Shown one piece after another: positions 33,835 through 45,217 of a stretch of 64,000 nt of DNA. Positions within the stretch are counted from its first letter, which is position 1; the number at the start of each line of letters is the position of its first letter. The DNA lies in the NCBI RefSeq assembly GCF_001704415.2, contig NC_030821.1:39043210-39107209 (forward strand), written 5' to 3'. The translations under genes were made by a program, and so were the position numbers. This DNA comes from Capra hircus (lineage: Eukaryota > Chordata > Mammalia > Artiodactyla > Bovidae). The notes beneath the pieces are model-generated. The model was not told the DNA's origin. It saw nothing but the letters and a program-made list of their open reading frames with translations, and did not search any database.

Positions 33835-34637
33835 GCCAGAAGAAAGTGGTGGAAATGACCTATAACCCATGCTTTGGGGTTACTCTTTCACAGAACAGGA
33901 AGAGAGCCCTGGGCTACATTTTTAGGGGCTTTTGGGTTCTCTGAATGATGAGAGAGATTTCAGCTTCATATCGCTGGAAACATTGCCACCAAATAATAGA
34001 ATTAGCCTATCCTTTGCTGATTTAGTCTGGCATCAACTTTATTTCAAGTCCAACTTTATTTTTCCTCCTCCTTCAGTCTGGCATCCTCTTCCAGTACAGT
34101 CCTGTGTCCTCCACATGAAAAACCTCTGGGGTAAATACATGCCATTAATATTTCCTTGAATCATTTCAGGAAATTTCCAGGCAGCTATTGTGTCTGGGCT
34201 TGCTGCCTTGCCATTTACTTTTACATCATGAAGGTAATTTCATTGGTAGCCTTGAACCAGCCATGGCTTTAAAAGATGTACCCTCTGATTCTTTGCCTTG
34301 TTTCTTCTCCATGTCTTCATAAAGGCTTTTTGCTTTCACTTGAATCAGCATTAAGCTGAGAACTCAATGCTAATATTGATCCTGCATCCACATACTGAGA
34401 AGTTTCTCCATCTCCTCCATCACTTTTTTATGCTTTTTCATTATTATTGTTGACATCATTGGCATTGCTGACTTCACATGTTCCATGATCTTGTTCCTTA
34501 GAATCATGCTGATGGTTGAAAGATTCATGTCATCAGAAGAAGCAACATCTATCATCTTTCCACCTCTCTCCACACTCTCAATTATTTTCACTTTTGTTTC
34601 CATATGTATCATTTGATGGTTCTTAGGACCACTAGCT

Positions 34638-34917
34638 GGAGAAGGCAATGGTGGCCCACTCCAGTACTCTTGCCTGGAAAATCCCATGGATGGAGGAGCC
34701 TGGTGGGCTGCAGTCCTTGGGGTTGTTAAGAGTCGAACATGACTGAGCGACTTCACTTTCACTTTTCACTTTCCTGCATTGGAGAAGGAAATGGCAACCC
34801 ACTCCAGTGTTCTTGGCTGGAGACTCCCAGGGACGGGGGAGCCTGGTGGGCTGCTGCCTCTGGGGTCGCACAGAGTTGGACACCACTGAAGTGACTTAGC
34901 AGCAGCAGCAGCAGGAG
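34638..34917 (+). repeat. BOV-A2 SINE with 8-bp target-site duplication
   Basis: cactagct occurs at 34630-34637 and 34918-34925. Both BovA units and a (CAG)5 end are present. It interrupts the transposase N-terminus. Confidence 0.94.
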
Positions 34918-35166
34918 CACTAGCTACATCACTGCTGCTACTATGCTTGTTTCTGCACAACCTGGACTTGAAATAAAGATACTGTACTACTGTATTCTAT
35001 ATAGTAGTGTACAATAAAGTACACAAAAGCACAACCATTTGTAGAGGATGCATGCATGTGACAGTGTATGCCAGACACATGGACTAACTTACATGTTTGG
35101 ATAAGTGAACACACATTTGCATCTTTCAGTTTGAAACTAGAAGGCTCATACATAAGGGACTTCCTG

Positions 35167-38100
35167 TTCAGTTCAGTTCAGTTCAGTCTCTCAGTTGTGT
35201 GCGACCCCATGAACTGAAGCACGCCATGCTTCCCTGTCCATCACCAACCCGGAGCTCACTCAAACTCATGTCCATAGAGTCAGTAATGCCATCCGACCAC
35301 ATCCTCTGTTGTCCCCTTCTCTTCCTGCCTTCAATCTTTCCCAGAATCAGGGTCTTTTCCAAAGAGTCAGTTCTTTGCATCAGGTGGCCAAAGTATTGGA
35401 GTTTCAGCTTTATCAGTCCTTCCAAGGAATATTCAGGACTGATTTCCTTTAGGATGGACTGGTTGGATGTCCTTGCAGTCCAAGGGACACACAAGAGTCT
35501 TCTCCAACAGCACAGTTCAAAAGCATCAATTCTTCAGTGCTCAGATTTCTCTATAGTCCAACTCTCACATCCACACACGACTAATGGAAAAACCATAGCT
35601 TTGACTAGATGGACCTTTGTTGGCAAAGTAATGTCTCTGCTTTTTAATTTGGTGTCTAGGTTGGTCATAGCTTTTCTTCCAAGGATCAAGTGTCTTTTAC
35701 TTTCATGGGTGCCATCACCATCTACAGTGATTTTGGAGGCTCCCCAAATAAAGTTTCTTACTGTTTCCATTGTTTCCCCATCTATTGCCATGAAGTGATG
35801 GGACCAGATGGCATGATCTTTGTTTTCTGAATGCTGAGTTTTAAGCCACCTTTTTCACTCTCCTCTTTCACTTTCATCAAGAGGCTCTTTGGTTCTTCTT
35901 CACTTTCTGCCATAAGGGTGTCATCTGCATATTGAGGTTATTGATATTTCTCCCAGCAATCTTGATTCCCGCTTGTGCTTCTTCCAGCCCAGCGTTTCTC
36001 ATGATGTACTCTGCATATAAGTTACATAAGCAGGGTGACAATATATAGCCTTGACGTACTTCTTTCCCAATTTGGAACCAGTCTGTTGTTCCATGTCCAG
36101 TTCCAACTGTTGCTTCTTGACCTGCATACAGATTTCTCAGGAGGCAGGTCAGGTGGTCTGGTATTCCCATCTCTCTAAGAATTTTCTAGTCTGTTGTGAT
36201 CCATACAGTCAAAGGCTTTGGCATAGTCAATAAAGCAGAAGTAGATGTTCTTCTGGAACTCTCTTGCTTTTTCAATGACCCAACGGATATTGGAAATTTG
36301 ATCTCTGATTCCTCTGCCTTTTCTAAATCCAGTTTGAACATCTGGAACTTCATGGTTCATGTACTGTTGAAGCCTGCCTTGGAGAATTTCGAGTATTACT
36401 TTGCTAGCATGTGAGATGAGTGCAATTGTTTGGTAGTTTGAATATTCTTTGGCATTGCCTTTCTTTGGGATTGGAATGAAAACTGTCCTTTTCCAGGCCT
36501 GTGGTCACTACTGAGTTTTCCAAATCTGCTGGCATATTGAGTGCAGCACTTTCACAGCATCATCTTTCAGGAGTTGAAATAGCTCCACTGAAATTCCATC
36601 ATCTTTACTAACTTTTTTTCATTGTGATGCTTCCTAAGGCCCACTTGACTTCACATTCCAGGATGTCTAACTCTAGGTGAGTGATCACACCATCGTGATT
36701 ATCTGGGTCGTGAAGATCTTTTTTGTGTAGTTCTTCTGTGTATTCTTGCCACCTCTTCTTAATATCTTCTGCTTCTGTTAGGTCCACACCATTTCGGTCC
36801 TTTATTGTGCCCATCTTTGCATGAAATGTTCCCTAGGTATCTTTAATTATTTTGAAGAGATCTTTAGCCTTTCCCATTCTGTTGTTTTCCTCTATTTCTT
36901 TGCATTGATCACTGAGGAAGGCTTTCTTATCTCTCCTTGCTATTCTCTGGAACTCTACATTCAAATGGGTATATCTTTCCTTTTCTCCTTTGCCTTTTCT
37001 GTCTTTTCTTTTCACAGCTATTTGTAAGGCCTCCTCAGACAATCATTTTGCCTTTTTGTATGTATTTCTTTTTCTTGGGGATGGTCTTGATCATTGCCTC
37101 CTATACAATGTCATGAACCTCCATCTATAGTTCCTCAGGCACTCTGGCTATCAGATCTAATCCCTTGAATCTATTTGTCACTTCCACTGTATAGTTGTAA
37201 GGGATTTGATTTAAGTCATACCTGAATGGTTTAGTGGTTTTCCCTACTTTCTTCAATTTAAGTCTGAATTTGGCAATAAGGAGTTCACGATCTGAGCCAC
37301 AATCATCTCCCAGTCTTTTCTTTTTTTTTTTCCCGACTGTATAGTCATCTTTGGGTGCGAAGAATATAATCAAACTGATTTTGGTATTGATCATCTGGTG
37401 ATGTCCCTGTGTTGAATCTTCTCTTGTGTTGAAGAGGGTGTTTGCCATGACCAGTGTGTTCTCTTGGCAAAACTCTGTTGGTCTTTGACCTGCTTTGGTT
37501 TGTACTCCCAGGCCAAATTTGCCTCTTACTCCAGGTGTCTCTTAACTTCCTACTTTTGCATTCCAGTCTCCTATAATGTAAAGGCTATCTTTTTAGGGTG
37601 TTAGTTCTAGAAGGTCTTGTAGGTCTTCATAGAACCATTCAACTTCAGCTTCTTCAGCATTACTGGTTGGGGCATAGATTTGGATTACTGTGAAGTGAAT
37701 GGTTTATCTTGGAAATGAACAGAGATCATTCTGTCATTTTTGAGACTACATCCAAGTACTGCATTTCAGACTCTTTTGTTGACTATGATGGCTACTCCAT
37801 TTCTTCTAAGGGATTCTTGCCCACAGTAGTAGATATAATGGTCATCTGAGTTAAATACACCCATTCCAGTCCATTTATTTCACTGATTCCTAAAATGTTG
37901 ATGTTTACTCTTGCCATCTCCTGTTTAACCACTTGCAATTTGTCTTGATTCATGGACCTAACATTTCAGGTTCCTATGCAATATTGCTCTTTGTAGCTTT
38001 GGACTTTACTTCCATCACCATGCACATCCATAACTGGGTGTTGTTTTTGCTTTGATTCCATCTTCATTCTTTCTGGATTTATTTCTCCACTGATCTCCAG

Positions 38101-38370
38101 TAGTATATTGGGCACCTACCGACCTGGGGAGTTCATCTTTCAATGTCCTATCTTTTTGCATTTTTATACTGTTTATGGCAAGAATACTGAAGTGGTTTGT
38201 CGTTCCCTTTTCCAGTGGACCACATTTTGTCAGAACTCTCCACCATGACCCATCCGTCTTGAGTGGCCCTACATGGCATGGATCAAAGTTTCCTTGTATT
38301 AGACAAGGCTGTAGCCCATGTGATCAGATTGGTTAGTTTTCTGTGACTGTGGTTTTCATTCTGTCTGCCC
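35167..38370 (-). pseudogene. BovB LINE, near-complete copy (endonuclease and reverse transcriptase, decayed)
   Basis: The minus strand reads as a nearly whole BovB: leader-proximal and endonuclease region at about 38370-37450, linker with a KTTKPFRYDLNQIP-like peptide near 37200, reverse transcriptase at about 37000-35870 with FDCMDH near 36190-36210, and a 3' end with ttcagttcagttcagttcag at 35168-35187. The catalytic YADD region is destroyed by a small deletion near 35922-35935 (the frame reads NLNMQM). Many frameshifts break the coding region into 60-107-residue pieces. BovB replicates by target-primed reverse transcription and mobilises Bov-tA-type SINEs. Confidence 0.92.
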
Positions 38371-38985
38371 TCTGATGGAGAAGATGAAGCTTATGGAAGC
38401 TTCCTGATGGGAGAGATTGACTGAGGGGGAAACTGGGTCTTGTTTTGATTGGCGGGGCCATGCTCAGGAAAACGTAAATCCAATTTTCTGTTCCTGGGTG
38501 AGCCTGTGTTCCCTCCCTGTTGTTTGACCTGAGCCCAAACTATGGTGGAGGTAATGAAGATAATGGTGACCTCCTTCAAAAGGTCCCATGCATGTACTGC
38601 TACACTCAATGCCCCCAAGTGCAGCAGCCCACCACCGACCCATGCCTCCACCCGAGACTCCTGTACACTCATGGGCAAGTCTGGATCTGTCTCTTATGGG
38701 TCACTGCTCCTTTCTCCTGGGTCCTGGTGCCCACAAGCTTTTGTTTTTGTCCTCCAAGAGTATGTTTCCCCAGTTGTGTGTAAGTTCCGGTGGCTCTATG
38801 GTGGGGAAATGGCGACCTCCTCCAGGAGGACTTATGCTGTACCCAGGTCTACTGCACCCAGAGCCCCTGCCCCTGCAGCAGTCCACTGCTGACCTGTGCC
38901 TCCACAGGAGACACTCAAACACAGTTCTGACTCAGTCTCTGTGGGGTCTCTGGGTCCTGGTGTGCATTTATATCCAGAACTACCT
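38371..38985 (-). mobile_element. Probable BovB 5' leader
   Basis: Contiguous with the endonuclease end of the BovB. It contains internally similar blocks ('gacctccttcaaaaggtccc' at 38569 and 'gacctcctccaggaggactt' at 38813; 'tctcctgggtcctggtgccc' and 'tctctgggtcctggtgtgca'). I assign it to the element because it continues without a junction and is repeated internally; this part is inference. The 211-residue frame at 38588-39223 runs from this leader into a SINE and is not a gene. Confidence 0.6.
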
Positions 38986-38993
38986 TGAAAGTG

Positions 38994-39212
38994 GGGTCTG
39001 CCCTGGTGGCTCAGAGGTTAAAGCGTCTGCCTGCAATGTGGGAGACCTGGGTTTGATCCCTGGGTCCAGAAGATCCCCTGGAGAAGGAAATGGCAACCCA
39101 CTCAAGTATTCTTGCCTGGAGAATCCCATGGACAGAGGAGCCTGGTGGGTTATAGTCCACAGGGTCGCAAAGTGTCGGACACGATTGAGTGACTTCACTT
39201 TCACTTTCACCT
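38994..39212 (+). repeat. Bov-tA SINE with TTCACT tail
   Basis: Head gggtctgccctggtggctca; end at gacttcactttcactttcac. Confidence 0.9.
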
Positions 39213-39327
39213 GGAAAGCATGAAAATAAAAAGTTTCATTGAATTACTGAATTTTGAAAATTCACTTTCACTTTCACCTTGAAAGTATGAAAACAAAAAG
39301 TTTCATTGAATTACTGAATTTTGAAAA
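39194..39327. repeat. 67-bp tandem duplication spanning a SINE tail
   Basis: Units at 39194-39260 and 39261-39327 match at 64 of 67 positions. Each begins with ttcactttcactttcac and ends attttgaaaa, so the duplicated unit includes the SINE tail and about 50 bp of flank. Confidence 0.95.
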
Positions 39328-39429
39328 TACACTGCAATTAGTATTTGAATTATTTTGAGAAAATGTTATAAATTACTACTTGCATCATTTTAATTGAGAA
39401 AAGAATATGCTGGAAACTACTCTTTTAGA

Positions 39430-39636
39430 AGGCTTCCTTGGTGGCTCAGACAGTAAAGAATCTGGGAAACCTAGGTTTGATCCCTGGGTTGGGAAGATCC
39501 CCTGGAGGAAGGCATGGCAACCCACTCTGGTTTTTCTTGCCTGTAGAACCCCCAAGGACAGAAGAGCCTGGCAGGCTATAGTCTGTGGGATCACAAAGAA
39601 TCGGACACAACTGAGTGACTAAGCACAGCACAGCAC
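39430..39636 (+). repeat. Bov-tA SINE with internal deletion
   Basis: Head ggcttccttggtggctcaga. About 16-20 bp between the tRNA-like boxes are missing ('aatctgggaaacctaggttt'). The end lies at ctaagcacagcacagcac. Confidence 0.88.
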
Positions 39637-40479
39637 TCTTGTAGGGTAAGAAAGTGTCATAGAATCAAACCAATAGCAGGGATTCAGATATGACTTTGGG
39701 TAAATCTCCTGCTTGTCTCTGCTGGGCTTCTTCTAAAACAGGGAAAAAACAGTAATTCCTCCTCCTTGGTTTACTGTGAGCGTTCAATGAATGATATATG
39801 AAGTTCTTAACATTATCTGGCATATGGTAAGTACTGTGTGAGTGTCTGCTGTTTATTAAAAATTTTTTTTCAAGGAATTGGGTTCTCAGATTAGTCAGCA
39901 AAGAACTTTAAATCAAAAGTTATATTCGGAGCTCAATAATACCTCTTATTAAGTTGCTTTTCACTGCTTAATTTAATTTTCTGTGGGTCAGCGGTCTTTA
40001 ATCAAAAGCTAAGTGTATCCATCCTTATGCTAGTAAAGAATTTCCTAACGTCTATCTTTAGGGATGCTGTTTTAGTAGACTATTAGCAGATGCTATGTGA
40101 AAAAATATGAACTTGGGAAGTGCTGAGTCAGACATGACAATGCGGCTTCTTTCCTTAGGACTTCTCAGAACTGCGCATGCTCTCATGCACCCTGAGATTG
40201 CCAAGAGTTTCCCAAATGTATATGAAAACAGATTCTTTTATTTACAGAGAATCTTGAAAGGTTAATGTTCTGTGAAATGCACTTTGGCATTTTAAATATC
40301 CTTTTCTTTTTCTTTTTCAAAGATGGAGTGGCCCATCTTGAAGGAATGCATTGACAGGAGCCAAGAAAACCTACAGAAGCTTCCTCTTAAGGGGTCCAGT
40401 CAAACTGGATGGAACAGCCCGTGTTATTACCATTATAATTCATATGCAGAAGGGGTACCATTTATATAGTATCTTTACA
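39637..40479. other. Unique intergenic sequence (HEY1 5' flank)
   Basis: No repeat or gene recognised. Confidence 0.45.
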
Positions 40480-40690
40480 AAATACTTTGTTTCATTTTAC
40501 CTTTCGGAGAGGCAAAAACCAACACTGAGGGAGCATTCTTAATTTACAGATGAGGAAAGTGAGGCTCAGAGGAGAGTGGTGAGAGGTGTGGTCATGGGCC
40601 CCAGGTCCCAGAGCCAGGGAAGGGGGATTCAAGCCCACCCTTGGAGTCCTCTGCCTCTCCCGCTGTGCCACACTGCGGTCTGATGGGATT
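40480..40690 (-). repeat. MIR SINE
   Basis: The + strand shows 'tttacagatgaggaaagtga', 'ggctcagagg' and 'ggggattcaagcccaccc', the reverse complement of MIR. Confidence 0.75.
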
Positions 40691-41154
40691 CCAATTAAAC
40701 ATTCCTTCAGGGCAAACACAGAGGGTCTTACATCTGACCTCAATTAGGAGAGTTGAGAGTGGAAGTGCATTTTTGTGTGGCATGACATGCCACAAGGCAA
40801 TGTGGCGTCTGAGACAGGCATCCAGAGAAAAGAGGGAAGCGTGGGGACAGAGGAAAACTGGCACTTAGAATTTGAGTCTGACAGTTTGGGGTGACTCTGC
40901 TTTGTGGCTTCTGATTTGGTGGGTTCTCATAAAGGAGCCAGCTCTGAGCTCCATAAGTATGTGACTTATTTGTCCTCGTACCCATAGCAATGCACACTCA
41001 AGGGATGCTCCTTAGAAAGACACTCAAAAAGCACAACTTTCACTAATAATGAATAGCAGATGCTTCTTTCTTTCACTCTACTCAAAAGAATCTAGTGCTC
41101 TTTGCAAAAATCACTTTCTCATCATCTTAAAAGGATATTACTTCCTACTCTTTT
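40691..41154. other. Unique intergenic sequence
   Basis: Overlapping 75-90-residue frames on both strands have no recognisable domain. Confidence 0.45.
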
Positions 41155-41335
41155 TAAATTTAATTTTTATTTTATATTGGGGTATAGCTGATTTTCAGAG
41201 ACACTTATGATTTATTTGACTGTGCCAGGTCTTAGCTGCAGCATGTGGGATCTAGTTCCCTCAGCAAGGATCAAACCTGGGCCCCCTGCCTTAGGAGTGC
41301 AGTGTTAGCCCTTAGACCACCAGAGAAGTCCCCAC
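41155..41335 (-). repeat. L1 scrap followed by CHR-type SINE
   Basis: 'ttttatattggggtatagct' (41165-41190) is an artiodactyl L1 piece. 41195-41335 is a CHR-type SINE whose minus-strand head is gggacttctctggtggtcta. Confidence 0.8.
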
Positions 41336-41469
41336 TGTTTTATTTAATATGTCTAGGCACTAGATGCTTATTTACTTATTAGATGTATAACAGAGTATCT
41401 GAAGAAAACTGAGGGGTAACCTAGTGCTGAGTTTATTTACTCATTGGTAAATCAAGTATACTAATAGTT

Positions 41470-41665
41470 AATAATAGCAGCTACTATTTGAGTGCCTACT
41501 AATGGCTCAGCACTATGTAAAATGATTTACGAAATTGACTTTGCGACAATGGAAAATAATAATTATTAATATTCCCATTTTACACAGAGAACTGAGGCTT
41601 AAAGAGGTTAAATAACTGGCCACTTAGTCATGTAGCCAAGATATTGTTCTGAATACGTCTTTCCC
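41470..41665 (-). repeat. MIR SINE
   Basis: Includes 'tttgagtgcctactaatggc', 'cccattttacacagagaact' and 'gaggcttaaagaggttaaat' in reverse MIR order. Confidence 0.8.
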
Positions 41666-42224
41666 ACATAACCATATGAGTAGCTTGATAGGGACTGTGG
41701 CTTCCCAACCCAATGATCCCGGCTTTGCTCAGTGACCAGCACACAGGAGGGACTTTATACGAGTATGTCAAGTGAATGCATAAATAAGCAAGACCTAGAT
41801 GTTTCAAACACTGGCTGACTTCACCTAAAAGTCATTTTAACAAAGGCATTTTGCCTCAGAATGGAGAGAGCAACTTGTCTGAAAGCCCAAAGTGAGGCAG
41901 CCCCTGTCTTTTTGAGGCTGTGGGTGGAGTCTGGCCCTCCTGCACATCATTCGCAACAACTGTTTGCTCTCAGTCACCTGCACTCATCAGCAAATTGCCA
42001 GAGAAAGGGCCTCACCGAGGACATAAAGTAAGGACGTCTATGGTGGCTAAAGCCCCTGTGGATAACTGATGGCTCATGTCTTCTTCCAGGGTGGTTTCCC
42101 CATGTGGCTACTGCTGTGTCCCTTCTGGACAGTTGGCTATCCTTAAGCCTCTTTCTTTCCTTTTTCTCTATGCAGTCTCTGGAGTTCACCAGTGGGACTC
42201 AGCCACTGATTCCCACAGTGGTGT
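41666..42224. other. Unique intergenic sequence
   Basis: No gene or repeat recognised. Confidence 0.45.
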
Positions 42225-42413
42225 TTTTTTTTTTTTTAATTGGAGTATAGTTGATTTATAATGTTCTGTTAGTTTCAGACATATGGCAAAGTGATTCAGT
42301 TATATATATATATTTTAGTTCATTTACAATGCTGTTAGTTTCAAACATACAGCATAGTGATCCAGTTATATATATACATATATTGATTCTTTTTTAGATT
42401 CCTTTCTCATATA
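42225..42413 (-). repeat. L1 LINE 3' fragment with internal duplication, left part
   Basis: 'ttaattggagtatagttgat' is the L1 3' end in reverse. The next block, from 'ttgatttataatgttctgtt' to 'cagttatatatat', is repeated with changes at about 42318-42380. Confidence 0.8.
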
Positions 42414-42612
42414 GATGGGGTTCTCTAGTGGCTCAGTGGTAAAAGAACCTGCCTGCCAATGCAGGACTCAGATTCAGTCACTGGATTGGGAAGATTCCCT
42501 GGAGAAAGAAAGAGTAACCCACTTCAGTATTCTTGCCTGGAAATCCCATGGACAGAGGAGTCTGGTGGGGTCCACTGGGTTGCAAAGAATTGGACGTGAC
42601 TAAGCACACACA
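42414..42612 (+). repeat. Bov-tA SINE
   Basis: Head atggggttctctagtggctc; end at ggacgtgactaagcacacac. It is inserted in the L1. Confidence 0.88.
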
Positions 42613-42720
42613 CTCATACAAGCTATCACAGAACACTGAGCAGAGTTCCCTGTGGTATACAGCAGGTCCTTGCCGTTATCCATCATAAACAGTAGTGTGT
42701 GTGTATCCATTTCAACTTAA
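42613..42720 (-). repeat. L1 LINE 3' fragment, right part
   Basis: 'agttccctgtggtatacagc' followed by 'aggtccttgccgttatccat' continues the L1 interrupted at 42414. Confidence 0.8.
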
Positions 42721-43944
42721 GCCTGTTTCATATAGAAATGCTGGAGTTGTGATTTGAGGCTGAGCTCTTTTCCTCTGGTCTCAGGAGTTCATCTCTGAAG
42801 AAGCCTGGCTCAAGTTTAGCCCTGTGAGTGAATTCCCAAATCTCGAGTACCCATCTATTCCAGGGCATCTCTTCCCAAGAAAACACAGAGAAAGGCAACC
42901 TGCAGGACACAAATAACTAACTAAACCCAGACTCCCTCGACCAGGCAAGGAAATGGGCCTGCATGCAACCTGGAAGAGGCTGTACTGCAGGAGCCATAAA
43001 GTATAAAAGAACAACACTCTCATCACCCCTCCTCCAACCCCCCTGCCTTGGAACAGCCCCTTTCCCTAGCGGCTAGGCCTGGGGCAGCTGCGCTCCAGGG
43101 GAGAGGGGGTCAGTGTGCCAGAGTCAAAGCTCAGAAGCACTGGAAATGATGATTTTAATTCAGTCCTCACTTTTGACTAAAAAGTAATACTGAGTATGGG
43201 AGAAATATCTTGCTTGGGTACTACTGTGGGTGAGGAATCCTCAATCCCTTTTTATTTTCCTCTCCCCCACCTATCTGCAGCTTGCCCACAACTCGACAAA
43301 GTGGCCTAAATGGGCCAAGGCAGGAAAGGTTGACTCACTTGTAGATTCCAGAGGCTGGGAAAATTTACAGAACCACAGCGGGGTACTGGACACACTGAAC
43401 AAGGAAAGAAACTGAAAGTCAGAGAAACTTCTGGAAGGCAGAGGGGAGTGGGTGGATGGTTTCCTATGCCTGGACCACCAGGTTCTGGGAGGAAAGCAGC
43501 CGGTAGCAATGACTTGCTAGACTTAAGACTGCGGAGGCTGAACTTCTGTGATTATAGCAGACCCTAGAGAGCTGTGTCACCTGAGCCAAGAGCTGAGAAA
43601 GGAAATAGTGGGGTTATCCACAGGGTTGGGGGCTGGGGTGGGGCAGAACAACTGAGAAGTGGCCTCCGGTGCAATACCAGGGTGCAACGGTGCCTGATGG
43701 GCCAGCAACAACAAATCCCAGTTGGCTGATGGAGGGACCCAGCCTAGACAGGAAAGCAGAAAGAGGCACCTCGGAAGGACTGAGGGGCTTGAGGTGGTAG
43801 AGGTTTAGTGGAATACAAGGCTCAGTGAGAGTCAGGAAGTGGCTTACCTCGTGGGGGCGAGAGACTGAGAAACATCCATCCCTATCAGGCTCAGGCCACT
43901 GAGTGTGTGGCGTCTGAAATGTGGGCATTGAGATCAATAAAGTA
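42721..43944. other. Unique HEY1 5' flank
   Basis: No repeat is recognised over more than 1.2 kb, which is unusual for this window and could reflect constraint. A four-tract G-rich motif lies at 43623-43643. No gene is supported. Confidence 0.45.
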
Positions 43945-44137
43945 AGTCACTCAGTCGTGTCTGACTCTTTACGACCCCATGGACTATAGCCTACCAGGTT
44001 CCTCCATCCATGGGATTTTCCAGGCAAGAATACTGGAGTGGGTTGCCATTTCCTTCTCCAGGAGATCTCCCCAACCCAGGGATCGAACCCAGATCTCTCG
44101 CGTTGTAGGCAGACACTTTACCGTCTGAGCCACCGAG
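43945..44137 (-). repeat. Bov-tA SINE
   Basis: Minus-strand 5' side near 44137 (ataccctcggtggctcagac); the distal end near 43945 reads agtaagtcactcagtcgtgt. It is the repeat closest to HEY1 on the 5' side. Confidence 0.9.
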
Positions 44138-44829
44138 GGTATAGAAACGGACAAGCAACTTGCAAAGGTGACAATGTTTCTGTCATGCTCAACAATATTT
44201 ATCAGGCGTTCCATCACTGAAAGACTGCAGTCCCTAAGAGTGGACTTCAGAGGAACATGTACTGCTCTGCTCCTTTGTCAGGGGAGAGAGATGCCTGGAT
44301 TCCTAAATTCAGAACAACCTCCTACAAATAAGGAAGCAGTCCGAGATATATAATATGTATTTGTAAAACATCTATCTCCTTGAGGCCTGGGAACTACACG
44401 TAGCACCCAGTACCCGCCACGCCACCCCCGAGGCAGGAGGTGTGCAGGGGGCGCGTGTGTGTCTGGTGGTCAGAGATGTGAATCTCAGCAGCGAGGGCGG
44501 CCCCAGACGCAAACGCTCAGAGTCCCGCCACCCTGTCGCCCGCTGACAGGATCTGGCCGCCAACGCCTGGAAAAAAAAAAAAAAAAAGAGCCCCAGCTGC
44601 CCCCCCCTCCCCCCGCCGCCGCCATCCGTCCACCCCTGCCCCCCCCGCCCCAGTTGGCCCAGCAAACAAGCGCTCCATTTCCCCAGATCCCAGAGGCACA
44701 GGGGAATTTATTCCATCTCGGAGGCTGGGAAGCCCCTGGCGGAAGCTAGTCCGTCTGCTAGTGAGTACACAGCTCCAAAACCCGAAAAAGAACATTTCCC
44801 GAAACCACATCTTCCCCTGTAAGCACCCG
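44138..44829. other. HEY1 upstream flank, increasingly GC-rich
   Basis: Contains a 17-base A run at about 44571-44587 next to C/G-rich sequence. No repeat or gene is recognised; the frames on both strands reflect low stop density. Confidence 0.45.
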
Positions 44830-45217
44830 GGGCCACGGGCTAGTGGCCACAGTGAACGGCGCCCCGGCGGCCGCTCTCCTGGCGCCCCGCACCCTCCGCC
44901 CGGCGTCCGGCGCGCCGCCTGGCCAGGTGCTTCGGACCCGGCTTCGCCTGCGGCGTGCGCCTCCCGCCGCCGGACACCGGCGGCCCGGCAGCCGAGATTT
45001 ACCGCGGCGCAGGGCGGCGGCTTCCGGGGCCGCCCGGCGCCCAGGCTCCGATTACAGGTTCACACGGGGGGCCTGGCCCGCGGCCGCCCAGCCCCAGCCG
45101 GCGCGCCCTCACGCGGCCCCGCTCCCCCGCCTGCCCATTCTTCTCCATTCATGCGGACGCCCAGCGCCGCCGCCGCCGCCGCCAGCGCGGCCGCCGTCGC
45201 CGCCGTCGGTCGCCCGG

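Larger units (their letters stand above)
32600..34960 (-). pseudogene. Tigger transposase pseudogene
   Basis: On the minus strand the N-terminal relic SSSSDVAS lies at about 34925-34950. It is interrupted by a BOV-A2 and resumes at about 34625 with a KVKIIESVERG and TISMILRNK helix-turn-helix (CENP-B-like) region and the EHVKSAMPMMSTI block near 34440-34500. Further downstream, residual text continues towards the catalytic DDE region (33400-33540, encoding VDNALGH-like peptides). Multiple stops and frameshifts and three SINE insertions make it non-functional. Tigger transposases cut and paste at TA dinucleotides; this copy is a mammalian fossil. Confidence 0.8.
32141..35166 (-). mobile_element. 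Tigger-family (Tc1/mariner) DNA transposon, fossil
   Basis: The terminal inverted repeats are diverged. The left end at 32141 reads tagtaagtcccctatatgag; the right end, reverse-complemented from 35166, reads caggaagtcccttatgtatg. A TA dinucleotide precedes the left end, as mariner-type insertion requires. The body has the order of a Tigger element, with a transposase relic on the minus strand, and is interrupted by three ruminant SINEs (33077, 33570 and 34638). At 35167 a BovB begins directly beside the right terminus. Confidence 0.85.

Noticed and set aside
38588..39223. 211-codon frame
   Set aside because: It runs from the BovB leader into a Bov-tA SINE. No splice sites or conserved domain.
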